A stretch of 64,000 nt of DNA from Bacteroides sp. Its GTDB lineage: Bacteria; Bacteroidota; Bacteroidia; Bacteroidales; Bacteroidaceae. Within the stretch, counting starts at the first letter, position 1. Every line of letters begins with the position of its first letter. Where the stretch lies: positions 62,001-126,000 of the forward strand of contig JAJQDI010000018.1 in assembly GCA_021202275.1 (NCBI GenBank). The letters run 5' to 3'. The notes under the pieces were generated by a model, which saw nothing but the letters and a program-made list of their open reading frames with translations, searched no databases and had not been told where the DNA came from. The position numbers and the translations under genes were made by a program. Below, piece after piece: positions 28,107-37,687 of the stretch.

Positions 28107-30296
28107 TCAGTGTGCCTGCTGCTGTTTCTCCATACCTGCCAGCAGTTGGAGGAACTGCACCGTTTCTTCCTGGGTAGGGATGTTGTACATAGCAGTTGCC
28201 GAGCATTTTCCCACTTTGATGGTAACCGCCTCTTTGGGCAGGGTGGCAAACATCTCTTCGTCCGTGGCGTCGTCGCCTACGGCCAGGATCAGGTCATAGG
28301 TATCTTTTTTCATCAGACGCAGCGCTTCCGATCCTTTACTGAATTCACTTTGTTTGATCTCCAGGATCTTGTTGCCCTTCATGATCTGCAGGTTCAGGCG
28401 GGAAGCAGGGTTGATCAGCGCGTTGAGCAACTGCGTGATACGCAGATCGGCCAGCCACGAGTCTACATCCCTGTAGTGCCACACCAGCGCCGTATCTTTC
28501 ACCTCCATGCGCGACCCCGGCGTACGCTTCACCGCGTTCCGGATGATATCCACGATCTCCTTGTCCCACTCCATCCGCTGTGTACGCGCGTGCCACGTCC
28601 CTTTTTCCTTATAAAAAGCACCGTGTTCGGCAGATAGCCCCACCGGTAGCTTGCCCAACCATTTGTCCAGGGTCTTCTTGTCTCTGCCGCTACTGATCAC
28701 CACATCGTTCTTCGGATCTCCGGCCAGCACCTCCAACAGGCGCAACAAGTCTACCGGAGGCGAGGCAGCTTTGGGATTATTCACGAATTTCACCAACGTA
28801 CCGTCATAGTCTAGGATCAGCAAACGTTTCTTTGCAGCGTCATACATCTTTTGGATGGTATCGAAGTTTTTCTCCTCCACCAGTTTTTTCTGCAATTCCT
28901 GATTCTTCTTACGCACGCCCTGCAATTCACTGATAAAGTCCGTAGCCCACTGCTTCACCGTCTGTGTGGAGATGATCTCCTGCATGGCCTTCATGCGGCG
29001 TTTCTGCTCTTTGACGGGCAGGGTAAGCGCCGTCATCAACGCCTCTTCTATCTCATGGGTATCCGTAGGATTCACGATAATGGCCTCCCGGAGCTCGTTA
29101 GCCGCTCCGGCCATCTCACTAAGGATCAGCACTCCGGGTTTGGTACGCTTCACCGCCAGGAACTCTTTGGCCACCAGGTTCATGCCGTCGCGTATGGGAG
29201 TCACCAGCGCCACATCGGCAATGTAGTAGAGCGCCGCCAGCTCTTCAAACGTGAAAGAACGGTAGAAATAATAGACCGGGCTCCAGTCTATCGTAGAATA
29301 CTTTCCGTTGATAGCACCCACCTTTTTGTCGATCTCCTCTTTCAGACTGGCATAGATATCCACCGTATCCCGCGAGGGAGAGACCACCATCACCAGAGAG
29401 ACTTTTCCCCGATACTCGGGATGATTTTCCAGAAAGCTCTCGTAACTCTCCAGACGGATCAGTATGCCTTTGCTGTAGTCCAGACGGTCTACCGACAAAA
29501 TGAGCTTGCCTGTTCCGAAGTCGTCCCGCAACTCTTCCGCTTTCTTAGCTGTAGCAGGGTCACGGATCGCATTGTGATACATTTCATAATTGATGCCCAT
29601 CGGAAACGCATCCACATCTACCACCCGACGATCCAATTCGATCTCATCCAGGTAGCAGTCCAGTTTCAATACACGGTACACCGTACTGATGAAATGGCGC
29701 ATATAGTCATAGGTATGGAAGCCTACCAGATCGGCACCCAACAGACCATTGAGCAGTTCGGCACGTTCGGGCAATCCGCGGAACAGTTCGTACGAAGGGA
29801 AAGGAATATGCAGGAAATAGCCGATGCTGATGTCGGGAGCCTGATCGCGGATCATCCGGGGAAGCAACATCAGCTGATAATCCTGTACCCACACAATGTC
29901 TCCGGGACGGATCACCTGCATGGCAGCTTCACAGAACAGCGCGTTCACCTGCTGATAGGCCAGCCAGTAGGCATTGTCGTAATGTACATAATTGAAAAAG
30001 TAATGGCAGAGCGGCCACAAGATACTGTTGCTGTATCCTTCGTAATAGTCTTCGATCTGCTGAGGGGTCAGATAAACGGGATGGAACTTGTGCTCCTCCA
30101 GTTGCCGGTCGATGTCTTCCTTCTCCGGACCCTCTTCCAGATACATACCCGGCCAGCCTACCCAGTGTTTGTCTAAGGTGGTTTCCAGAGAATCCAGTCC
30201 GGTAGACAAGCCTCCGGGACTGGGTATCACCTTGTATTTGTTTTCCTCTTCAACAATTTTAAGGGGCAATCTGTTAGAAATAATGATCAGTTTCAT
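28107..30296 (-). CDS. Bifunctional trehalose-6-phosphate synthase/phosphatase
   Basis: The start is the ATG at 30296 ([12 protein letters not shown]), about 729 residues; an upstream ATG at 30344 lacks family sequence. The GT20 synthase part (about 1-460) has [39 protein letters not shown] and the nucleotide-sugar loop. The HAD phosphatase part (about 490-725) has LDYDGTL, SSGRD and [10 protein letters not shown]. It joins UDP-glucose to glucose-6-phosphate and then removes the phosphate, making trehalose. The two-enzyme fusion is common in Bacteroidetes. It diverges from the GH15 gene at 30469. Confidence 0.93.
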   Translation of the reverse strand: MKLIIISNRLPLKIVEEENKYKVIPSPGGLSTGLDSLETTLDKHWVGWPGMYLEEGPEKEDIDRQLEEHKFHPVYLTPQQIEDYYEGYSNSILWPLCHYFFNYVHYDNAYWLAYQQVNALFCEAAMQVIRPGDIVWVQDYQLMLLPRMIRDQAPDISIGYFLHIPFPSYELFRGLPERAELLNGLLGADLVGFHTYDYMRHFISTVYRVLKLDCYLDEIELDRRVVDVDAFPMGINYEMYHNAIRDPATAKKAEELRDDFGTGKLILSVDRLDYSKGILIRLESYESFLENHPEYRGKVSLVMVVSPSRDTVDIYASLKEEIDKKVGAINGKYSTIDWSPVYYFYRSFTFEELAALYYIADVALVTPIRDGMNLVAKEFLAVKRTKPGVLILSEMAGAANELREAIIVNPTDTHEIEEALMTALTLPVKEQKRRMKAMQEIISTQTVKQWATDFISELQGVRKKNQELQKKLVEEKNFDTIQKMYDAAKKRLLILDYDGTLVKFVNNPKAASPPVDLLRLLEVLAGDPKNDVVISSGRDKKTLDKWLGKLPVGLSAEHGAFYKEKGTWHARTQRMEWDKEIVDIIRNAVKRTPGSRMEVKDTALVWHYRDVDSWLADLRITQLLNALINPASRLNLQIMKGNKILEIKQSEFSKGSEALRLMKKDTYDLILAVGDDATDEEMFATLPKEAVTIKVGKCSATAMYNIPTQEETVQFLQLLAGMEKQQQAH

Positions 30297-30468
30297 ATCG
30301 GTATACAATTTAAATTGCCTCCGGGCAGTAGCACCGGAGAGCATACGGAAGTGCTTTTCCGAAAAGACAGGCTTTGGTTACATAGCATCACATATATCAC
30401 TGAAACAGAAAAAAAGAGCGTTTGGTTCAGTCGCCGAAGACCGGATCACAGACAACTATTTTTAATAT

Positions 30469-32271
30469 ATGCACCGGATGAATAACCTGGATTACGGAGT
30501 GGTGGGCAATTGCAAAACAGCCGCTCTCATCTCAAGATACGGAAGTGTAGACTGGATGTGTCTGCCGCAGTTCGATTCCCCTGCTGTTTTCTGCAAACTG
30601 CTGGACGAAGAGAAAGGAGGAAGCCTGCACCTCAGGGTGGCAGAAGCGTACACCATCTCTCAGTACTACATCAAAGGGACCAATATTCTATGTACTGCTT
30701 TCAGCGCGGAAGAAGGCTCGTTCGAACTGGTAGACTTCATGCCTCGCTACCGCACCATGGACGCGAACTATTACATACCTTCCGAACTGTACCGCTACTT
30801 CCGCCGGATAACCGGCAGTCCACGCCTGCGGATCGTATACGACCCGCGCATGAACTATGCCGGTGAACCCGTTGAACACTGGCTGGGAGAAGATTATATC
30901 AAAACCTACTCTCAGGTGAATAAAAAAGACAGTATCTATCTCTATTCCAGCTTCAGCCCGCAGACAATCCTGAAAAGCGAAGAGATCGTACTGCGGGAGG
31001 AGGCCTACCTGCTGCTCTCGGCCAATCAGAAATTAGTGACGATAGACACCGAAAGGGTATATCTGGAATACGAACGCACCAAGATCTACTGGCTCAACTG
31101 GAACAACCGTTCCCGGCAGTTCTCCACCTTCAACGATGCCATATCACGCAGCCTGCTTGTATTGAAGCTGATGACCTACCAGGACACCGGGGCAGTATTG
31201 GCAGCCCTTACCACCAGCCTGCCGGAGACCATTGGCAAAGAGCGCAACTGGGACTACCGCTTCTGCTGGATACGGGATGCCTCCATGTCTATGGAGACAC
31301 TATTGAAGATGGGACACAGATCGGCAGCCCAGGGGTTCATGGGGTTTGTCAAACGCATCCTGCGCACCAAATCCGAGGAGTTCCAGCTCATGTACAGCAT
31401 AGATGGAGATCGTATACTGACCGAGAAGACGCTGCCCTACCTGTCCGGTTACCGGAACTCACGCCCCGTACGCATCGGGAACGCGGCGTACGATCAGAAA
31501 CAGAACGATTTTCTGGGCTACCTGATGGATGTCATGTATCAATACTACATTTTCTTTCCGGGAAGCCTGAACGAACTGGAAGAGATGTGGGAGATTGTCA
31601 AAAGCATTGTACTCACTGTCTACAGCCAGTGGCGGGAACCGGACCAGAGTATCTGGGAATTCCGGGGCAGGAAAGAGAATTTCGTATTCTCCAAAGTGAT
31701 GTGCTGGGTGGCACTGGACCGCGCCATACAGATCGCCCGTTTTCTCGAAAAGAGCGATCACGAACAAGAGTGGCAGAAAGAAGCGGATGCCATCAAAGAA
31801 GATGTGTTGCTGCACGGATGGAACGAGGAGTTACAGAGCTTTACCCAATCTTACGACAATACGTTTATGGACTCTTCGCTGCTGCTGATGGAATATTACG
31901 GCTTTCTGAAACCGGACGACGAAAAATTTGTAAAGACCGTCCGGCGTGTCCGGAAAGAATTGTTCCACAACGGATTGATGTATCGCTACAAAGATATAGA
32001 CGACTTCGGACTTCCCTCCTCTTCTTTTACCATCTGCACCTTCTGGCTGATCCGCGCCCTGTTTGTCACCGGAGAAGAGGAAGAAGCCTTGCGCATCTTC
32101 AACGATGTACTTACCCATGCCAACCACGTAGGCCTGTTCAGCGAAGATATGAATTTCCGCACCAAACGGTTATTGGGCAATTTTCCACAGGCCTATTCAC
32201 ACCTTTCTCTGATCAATACAGCGCTGCTGTTCGCGCGGGAAAAGACATACAAACATTTCGTGGCACCGTGA
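30469..32271 (+). CDS. GH15 family glycoside hydrolase (glucoamylase/trehalase-like)
   Basis: 600 residues, no signal peptide, so cytoplasmic. The N-terminal beta-sandwich begins LDYGVVGNCKTAALISRYGSVDWMCLP, the GH15 hallmark. The (alpha/alpha)6 barrel has NWDYRFCWIRD at 260-270 and a C-terminal segment LGNFPQAYSHLSLINTA. A second ATG at 30478 is an equally good start. GH15 members include glucoamylases and trehalases. Its place opposite a trehalose synthase/phosphatase gene favours trehalose or a related alpha-glucoside as substrate, but the sequence alone does not settle this. Confidence 0.88.
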   Translation: MHRMNNLDYGVVGNCKTAALISRYGSVDWMCLPQFDSPAVFCKLLDEEKGGSLHLRVAEAYTISQYYIKGTNILCTAFSAEEGSFELVDFMPRYRTMDANYYIPSELYRYFRRITGSPRLRIVYDPRMNYAGEPVEHWLGEDYIKTYSQVNKKDSIYLYSSFSPQTILKSEEIVLREEAYLLLSANQKLVTIDTERVYLEYERTKIYWLNWNNRSRQFSTFNDAISRSLLVLKLMTYQDTGAVLAALTTSLPETIGKERNWDYRFCWIRDASMSMETLLKMGHRSAAQGFMGFVKRILRTKSEEFQLMYSIDGDRILTEKTLPYLSGYRNSRPVRIGNAAYDQKQNDFLGYLMDVMYQYYIFFPGSLNELEEMWEIVKSIVLTVYSQWREPDQSIWEFRGRKENFVFSKVMCWVALDRAIQIARFLEKSDHEQEWQKEADAIKEDVLLHGWNEELQSFTQSYDNTFMDSSLLLMEYYGFLKPDDEKFVKTVRRVRKELFHNGLMYRYKDIDDFGLPSSSFTICTFWLIRALFVTGEEEEALRIFNDVLTHANHVGLFSEDMNFRTKRLLGNFPQAYSHLSLINTALLFAREKTYKHFVAP

Positions 32272-32320
32272 TGCGGAGGTATCATATAGGCCGGCAAATG
32301 GCCGATGATACTTGCACAGA

Positions 32321-33205
32321 TCAGGAATGCACCGTAAGCTGCGGAAACGGGAAAGAGATGCCTTTCTCGTTGAAGGTCTCATACACCTGCTTGTTGATAT
32401 CAAAATAGACACTCCAGTAGTCTTCGCTATTGACCCAGACGCGCGCCATCACAATCACACTGCTTGCCTCCAGGGCCTGCAATACGATAAAAGGTGCCGG
32501 TACCTCCAGGATACGCTTGTCTGCCACCAGGATCTCACGCAGGATATTCTCTACTTTGTGATAGTCCTCCCCGTATTCGATACCAAATTTCCATTCCAGG
32601 CGTCGCGTACTCCGACGGCTGTAGTTGGTCACCGCCCCACTGCTCATGGAACTGTTGGGAAGATATACCGTACGGTTGTCGGACGTATTCAGGATAGTAT
32701 GGAAGATCTGTATCTCACGCACCGTACCGGAGGCGTTCGATGTCTCGATATAATCCCCTACCCGGTAAGGCTTGAAGAGCAGAATAAGGATACCACCCGC
32801 AATGTTCTGCAGATTGCCCGAAAGCGCCACACCAATGGCAACACCCGCGGAAGCCAGCAGCGCGGCAAACGAAGTGGTATTGATTCCCAGGACACCGATC
32901 ACCGAAATCACCAGTAAGATCGTCAGTAAGATCCGGACCATACTTCTCAGGAAACTCGTCACTCCCGCATCTACCCGGCGGCGTTCCAGTATGCGGGTAA
33001 ATATACCATTAACCAGACGGATCAGATAGCGGCCGATAAAGAAAGTAAGAGCGGCCCAGATCATACGTCCTCCCAACTCAATCCCCATATCGAGCAATTT
33101 TTCCATCCACACAGACAGACCTTCGGTGCCTTCATTCATTACCTGATCTACAAATTCAGTTGTTACCTGTTCCAGGACATCACTTGTCAATTGCTGTACT
33201 ACCAT
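32321..33205 (-). CDS. MscS-family mechanosensitive channel (second copy)
   Basis: 294 residues: an amphipathic N-terminus, three membrane helices, the pore helix AGVAIGVALSGNLQNIAGG, then the beta domain (YRVGDYIETSNASGTVREI) and the cage ending in PFPQLTVHS. It is closer to the E. coli MscS length than the other copy. It converges on the GH15 gene with about 50 bases between stops. Two MscS genes flank the trehalose pair. Confidence 0.9.
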   Translation of the reverse strand: MVVQQLTSDVLEQVTTEFVDQVMNEGTEGLSVWMEKLLDMGIELGGRMIWAALTFFIGRYLIRLVNGIFTRILERRRVDAGVTSFLRSMVRILLTILLVISVIGVLGINTTSFAALLASAGVAIGVALSGNLQNIAGGILILLFKPYRVGDYIETSNASGTVREIQIFHTILNTSDNRTVYLPNSSMSSGAVTNYSRRSTRRLEWKFGIEYGEDYHKVENILREILVADKRILEVPAPFIVLQALEASSVIVMARVWVNSEDYWSVYFDINKQVYETFNEKGISFPFPQLTVHS

Positions 33206-33492
33206 ATATTAAAAAGATTATTCACAATTTATCTACCCGACTTCCCTTTCTGTGAAAAGCCCCGGCAAAGATACTATTTTCCGAACTACCCTCATAGATA
33301 CATGTCCGAATCATAGAAAAAGTCAAAGCAGAAAAAGGATATATGGTAAACAAATCATTCCCGGAACTATTCCGTAATAATGAAACGAGTTTCGAAGCCT
33401 ACAAAGCATATATAGAAACTACTCCGATAATTATAATTAACTAAATTTCAACTATACATTGAATCTTTATTTACTAATAGTTGCGAATAAAG

Positions 33493-33522
33493 TTGATTAT
33501 ATATATTTAATTCATATATTTG
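33493..33522 (+). promoter_or_regulatory. Candidate promoter for the leader-peptide gene
   Basis: A TTG at 33493-33495 and a -7 box TATATTTG at 33515-33522 are 19 bases apart, close to the Bacteroidetes consensus. It lies in a very AT-rich gene-free stretch (33206-33842), about 320 bases before the peptide ATG, implying a long leader. Apart from this I see nothing firm in that stretch. Confidence 0.4.
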
Positions 33523-33842
33523 TACGTGGTAAATTATACGTAAATAAATAAAGCCAACACAATGTATGAATATATATAAATTAATTATATATCAAAATCA
33601 AAATACCATATATCAGACCATATCAAATAAGTATATACATAGCATACTATAAAAATTAAAGAGAAAAATAATTTCATACACAACAAATAAAATTGATTTA
33701 TTCAATTGAAATAAACCAACTATATACAAGATATATTTTCTAACAATAAGAATAGAATTAAGTTAAATCGTTTATACAAGCTAAAATAATAAGCGGATAC
33801 CGAAAAGCTTTACGAGTAGGTATAATTCTAAAGAATCAGAGT

Positions 33843-34022
33843 ATGGAAAAAATGGGAACGAAGAAGATTCAGTTGTCGAAGGAAGAAATGAAGAACATTA
33901 AAGGTGGAATGTCCGAAACCTGCAAACAAATACAAGAGGTAGGCAATCATCCGTCGAGTAAACAATGGGATGATTCTATTTGGGATACCTGGACTGATCT
34001 GTATCTAAAACACTGTACTTAA
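33843..34022 (+). CDS. Double-glycine leader peptide (secreted-peptide/bacteriocin-like precursor)
   Basis: 59 residues, read directly from the sequence. The leader is MEKMGTKKIQLSKEEMKNIKGG, here split: KKIQLSKEEM then KNIKGG, a double-glycine leader with the LSKEEMKNI helix seen in Bacteroidetes natural-product and bacteriocin precursors. The 37-residue core starts MSETC and has only two cysteines, C27 near its start and C58 near its end, and three tryptophans (W42, W47, W50) amid acidic residues. It has its own terminator at 34035-34072. The downstream genes encode secreted GLPGLI proteins and a disulfide-forming fusion, suggesting a disulfide-closed exported peptide. No C39 ABC exporter is in the window. 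Confidence 0.75.
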   Translation: MEKMGTKKIQLSKEEMKNIKGGMSETCKQIQEVGNHPSSKQWDDSIWDTWTDLYLKHCT

Positions 34023-34034
34023 TAACTATAGTAG

Positions 34035-34072
34035 AAAATGGGATTGTCCGCAAATTCGAACATCCCATTTTT
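34035..34072 (+). terminator. Terminator after the leader-peptide gene
   Basis: AAAATGGGAT (34035-34044) pairs perfectly with ATCCCATTTT (34062-34071), ending in a T-run. It starts 13 bases after the peptide stop and separates a probably abundant short transcript from the GLPGLI genes. Confidence 0.7.
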
Positions 34073-34241
34073 CAGTCACGGAGCGTTTATAACCATGTTA
34101 TAAATATTTGATATTTTATTATCTGAATATGGTTTAGTAGCCCCTATTTGTACCTATTAATTGTATTGGCTAATAGATTATGAGATAAAACCCAAATACT
34201 ATGTCTCAGACCGCTGTATGTAAAATTAATCCGAAGACACA

Positions 34242-35089
34242 ATGAATAGAATATTTTCATTTTTTTTCTCGTATTTATCTTTATCAGCACATCGGCACAG
34301 AAGCAGACGATCATTGAACCTGCAATTCTGGAATGCCAATACAGGCATATTATGCTGGAAGATACAATACTTAATATACCATCAAAATTCGAAGATTTAA
34401 TGATTTTAAGGATTGGTAAAACCACTTCACAATTCTTCAGCCACTATACATTTTATGCAGACTCTCTTCTCAATAACCCTAATGGGAACAAATTATTCTC
34501 TCAATTGACATTAGAAGCCGTCCGGTCACGCGACCATTCTAAAAGACCATTTGCAAGAACCACTCAAGATTATATTTATAAAAGATATCCGGAAACAGAC
34601 AAGCTAACAACAACATCAACTTTAAACTTACAACGGGTCACTTTTGATGAAGTGTATGAATCACAAAATTGGCTCCTGATAGATAGTACGAAGATTATTC
34701 TTAATTACAAATGTCATTTAGCAAGATGTGACTTCAGAGGCCGTGAATATTATGCCTGGTACTCTCCGGATATCGGGATTAGCGATGGCCCCTGGAAATT
34801 TAATGGTCTTCCCGGATTAATACTGGAGGTGTATGATAAAGATAGACATTATTTTTATGAGATCGAAGGTATTTATACGAGCAACATTGCCCCCATTACT
34901 TTTTACAACCATTATAAGGATACATTTATTAAAACAACAAGAATGGAGTTCTTACAGGCACAAAGAAGATTTGCAGAGGAACCTTTTAGGCACATAAAAG
35001 CTGCTACAGGACTCGACCTTGATCCGGAAAATAAGTCATTTATCGAAGTTAAACATGATTTTCTTGAAAAAGATTATCACAACAAATAA
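34242..35089 (+). pseudogene. GLPGLI family protein, type A copy 1, signal peptide frameshifted
   Basis: The conserved frame is open from about 34250 to TAA 35089. Its first in-frame ATG (34352) would cut off the signal peptide. An ATG at 34242 starts MNRIFSFF, and one extra T in the T8 run (34260-34267) would join it to LVFIFISTSAQ, matching the paralogue at 36023. The family motif GPWKFNGLPGLI is present, and the C-terminus is EVKHDFLEKDY. GLPGLI proteins are secreted Bacteroidetes proteins of unknown function. Without an event at the T8 run this copy would stay in the cytoplasm or be unmade. Confidence 0.75.
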
Positions 35090-35095
35090 ATACTG

Positions 35096-35899
35096 ATGAA
35101 TCATTTGTACAGGAGTATTTTAATCTGTTTATTAGGCTGTAACATATCATTTGCACAACAAATAAAAAAAGAAATTGAACCAGCTCTTTTGGAATGCAAA
35201 TACAATTATATGGTTTTAAGAGATACCCTATCAAACAGTATCTTTAAAAATGACGTAATGATATTACGTATAGGCGCACAGTCCAATTCATTTTTTAGTG
35301 AACACACTTTTAAATTGGATTCACTTATTTGCTATGCTGGTCCTGACTACCCGCTTCATTCATTCATAGAGGCATTTTTATATTTAGAAGACTTTAGATA
35401 TTATGATAAAAACTCCATGCTGGACTATACGTATCAGAATTATCCGGAAGGAAAGATCACCGTTCAGGCCAGACATGAAAAGATAGTCTTCCAGTATGAA
35501 GAACCACTCTTGCCCCAACAGTGGACTATCGTCCCAGACTCTACCAGACAGATCATAAACCACTCCTGTCAGTTAGCAACGTGTGAGTATCGTGGACGAA
35601 AATACCTGGCATGGTTTACAGAGGATCTTCCTGTACAGACCGGCCCCTGGAAATTCTATGGACTGCCGGGACTGATCATGGAAGTATACGATACAGACAA
35701 GCATCACCATTATCAGATAACAGAAATAAAAGAGAATGTATCTCAACCTGTATCTATCTATTTTTTTCCTGAACAAAAAGTATCCACTCGTAAAGAAGTA
35801 GCTAAAATTCTCAGAGAAGGCATGGCAAAATCTGCAGAAAAAAATAAAGAGAAGGGAGAAGAACCACCTATTTATGATTTTATGGAGAAGGATTATTAG
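35096..35899 (+). CDS. GLPGLI family protein, type B copy 1
   Basis: 267 residues. The signal peptide is MNHLYRSILICLLGCNISFA. Conserved blocks are EIEPALLECKYNYMVLRDT, a central TYQNYPEGKITVQARHEK, and GPWKFYGLPGLIMEVYDTDKHHHY. The C-terminus has a basic STRKEVAKILREGMAK helix and ends DFMEKDY. It is 6 bases after the type A gene. Two cysteines in SCQLATC (about 160-166) could be a disulfide. It is most like the type B copy at 36876. Function unknown; likely periplasmic or surface. Confidence 0.88.
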   Translation: MNHLYRSILICLLGCNISFAQQIKKEIEPALLECKYNYMVLRDTLSNSIFKNDVMILRIGAQSNSFFSEHTFKLDSLICYAGPDYPLHSFIEAFLYLEDFRYYDKNSMLDYTYQNYPEGKITVQARHEKIVFQYEEPLLPQQWTIVPDSTRQIINHSCQLATCEYRGRKYLAWFTEDLPVQTGPWKFYGLPGLIMEVYDTDKHHHYQITEIKENVSQPVSIYFFPEQKVSTRKEVAKILREGMAKSAEKNKEKGEEPPIYDFMEKDY

Positions 35900-36022
35900 C
35901 GAATACAAAAAAGAAAAAATATTTTTGATTGAAACCCACCAAAGATCCTATCAACAAATAATTGAAAATCAATCCGACATCCGCAAAAAACAATCTCCGT
36001 TCTTAATAAATAAAACGAATCA

Positions 36023-36871
36023 ATGAACAAACTTTTATCACTTTTTTACCTGGTATTTGTATGTACAACTCTATCGGCACAAAAACAGTCGGTTATTGAG
36101 CCTGCTATTCTGGAATGCCAATACAGGCACATCATGTTGGAAGATACAGTCCTTCAGACACCATCAAAATTTGAAGACCTGATGATCCTGAGAATAGGTG
36201 AAAATACGTCTCAATTCTTTAGTCGCTATTCCTATTATGCAGACTCTTTGCTCAATGATCCGCAGGGAAACAAATTATTTAGTCAACTGACGTTAGAAGC
36301 TGTTCGAACACGCGATCATTCCAACCGTCCAGGTGCGCGAACTACACACGATTATATCTACAAAAGATACCCGGCAGGAAAGATTACCACCACATCTACC
36401 CTAAATATAGATCACCTTATTATCTTTGAAGAAATATATGAACCTCAGAATTGGACCATAAAAGACAGCGTAAAGACGATTCTGGAGTACGAATGCCAAC
36501 TGGCAGAGTGCGATTTCAGAGGGCGCACATATTACGCCTGGTACACCCCGGATATCGCTATCAGTGATGGCCCCTGGAAATTCAACGGACTTCCCGGCTT
36601 GATCATGGAACTTTATGATAAAGATAAACATTATTACTATGAGATCGTAGGCATATACCATACAGACCTTACTCCCGTCACTTTTTATAATCCATACAAT
36701 AAACAGTTCGAAAAGATCGGCAGAATAGACTTTCTACGGGCACAAAGAAAATTCCAGGAGAATTCGTTGCAACAGGTAAAAGCTACTCTGGGTATCGACT
36801 TAGACCCCCAGCATAGAGTCAACATCGAAGTGAAGAAAGATTTCCTGGAAAAAGATTATCATAAAAAATAA
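36023..36871 (+). CDS. GLPGLI family protein, type A copy 2
   Basis: 282 residues with an intact signal peptide (MNKLLSLFYLVFVCTTLSA). The sequence matches copy 1 of type A nearly throughout: SVIEPAILECQYRHIMLEDT, YADSLLNDPQGNKLFSQLTLEAVR (here in two parts), and GPWKFNGLPGLIMELYDK. It ends EVKKDFLEKDYHKK. A TATTTTTG box at 35920-35927 could start a separate transcript for the second pair. It precedes the type B gene by 4 bases. Confidence 0.9.
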   Translation: MNKLLSLFYLVFVCTTLSAQKQSVIEPAILECQYRHIMLEDTVLQTPSKFEDLMILRIGENTSQFFSRYSYYADSLLNDPQGNKLFSQLTLEAVRTRDHSNRPGARTTHDYIYKRYPAGKITTTSTLNIDHLIIFEEIYEPQNWTIKDSVKTILEYECQLAECDFRGRTYYAWYTPDIAISDGPWKFNGLPGLIMELYDKDKHYYYEIVGIYHTDLTPVTFYNPYNKQFEKIGRIDFLRAQRKFQENSLQQVKATLGIDLDPQHRVNIEVKKDFLEKDYHKK

Positions 36872-36875
36872 ATAT

Positions 36876-37679
36876 ATGAAGCGTTTTTATACTATATTCC
36901 TGATAAGTTTAATATACAGTAGCATCTTATTCGCACAGGAAACCAAAGAGATAGAGCCGGCTGTATGGGAATGCAAATACAACTATTTTGCACTGAGAGA
37001 TACCGTCTCTAAAGAAGCATTTAAAGAGGACATATTGATACTGCGTATAGGAGAAAGTACCAGTTCCTTTTTCAGTCAATATACATTCAGAAGATTAGAT
37101 ATAAATGCGCAGAAAGCTGATCCCAATAATCCGCTCCTTGGAATCATACAGGATTTTTTATATGATGAAGAATACAGATATTATGAGAACACCTCTATTC
37201 TGGATTACATCTATCAGAATTATCCGGAAGGGAATATGACCGTACAGGCAAGACATGAAAAAACCGTTTTTCGTTACGAAGAGCCCCTCTCTCCCCAGCA
37301 GTGGAACATCGTACCCGACTCCACCAGACAGATCATAGACCATACCTGCCAGTTAGCCACCTGCTACTACCGCGGACGGGATTATCGGGCCTGGTTCGCA
37401 CCGGATATTCCCGTACAGACCGGCCCCTGGAAATTCTACGGACTGCCGGGACTGATCATGGAAGTATACGATACAGACAAACATCACCATTATCAGATAA
37501 CGGAGATCAGCCCGAATGCAGATCAGCCTGTAACGATCTATTTTTTCCCGGAGCAAAAGCCCTCCACCCGGAAGGAAGTAGCCAGCGTGCTCAGGGAAGG
37601 TATGGCCAGAGTGGCCGCAAAGAACAAAGAGAAAGGAGAAAATCCTCCGGTGTGTGATTTTATGGAAAAAGACTATTAA
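36876..37679 (+). CDS. GLPGLI family protein, type B copy 2
   Basis: 267 residues with the signal peptide MKRFYTIFLISLIYSSILFA. Like the other type B copy it has YQNYPEGNMTVQARHEK, a TCQLATC cysteine pair, GPWKFYGLPGLIMEVYDTDK, and the STRKEVASVLREGMAR helix, ending DFMEKDY. It lies 8 bases before the outer-membrane protein gene, so an operon is likely. Some blocks are almost identical at DNA level to the 35096 copy, pointing to recent duplication or gene conversion. Confidence 0.9.
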   Translation: MKRFYTIFLISLIYSSILFAQETKEIEPAVWECKYNYFALRDTVSKEAFKEDILILRIGESTSSFFSQYTFRRLDINAQKADPNNPLLGIIQDFLYDEEYRYYENTSILDYIYQNYPEGNMTVQARHEKTVFRYEEPLSPQQWNIVPDSTRQIIDHTCQLATCYYRGRDYRAWFAPDIPVQTGPWKFYGLPGLIMEVYDTDKHHHYQITEISPNADQPVTIYFFPEQKPSTRKEVASVLREGMARVAAKNKEKGENPPVCDFMEKDY

Positions 37680-37687
37680 TCCCGGAC

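Noticed and set aside
33343..33444. 33-codon open frame upstream of the GG-leader peptide
   Set aside because: No leader motif, no ribosome-binding signal and hydrophobic random-looking end; probably chance in AT-rich sequence.
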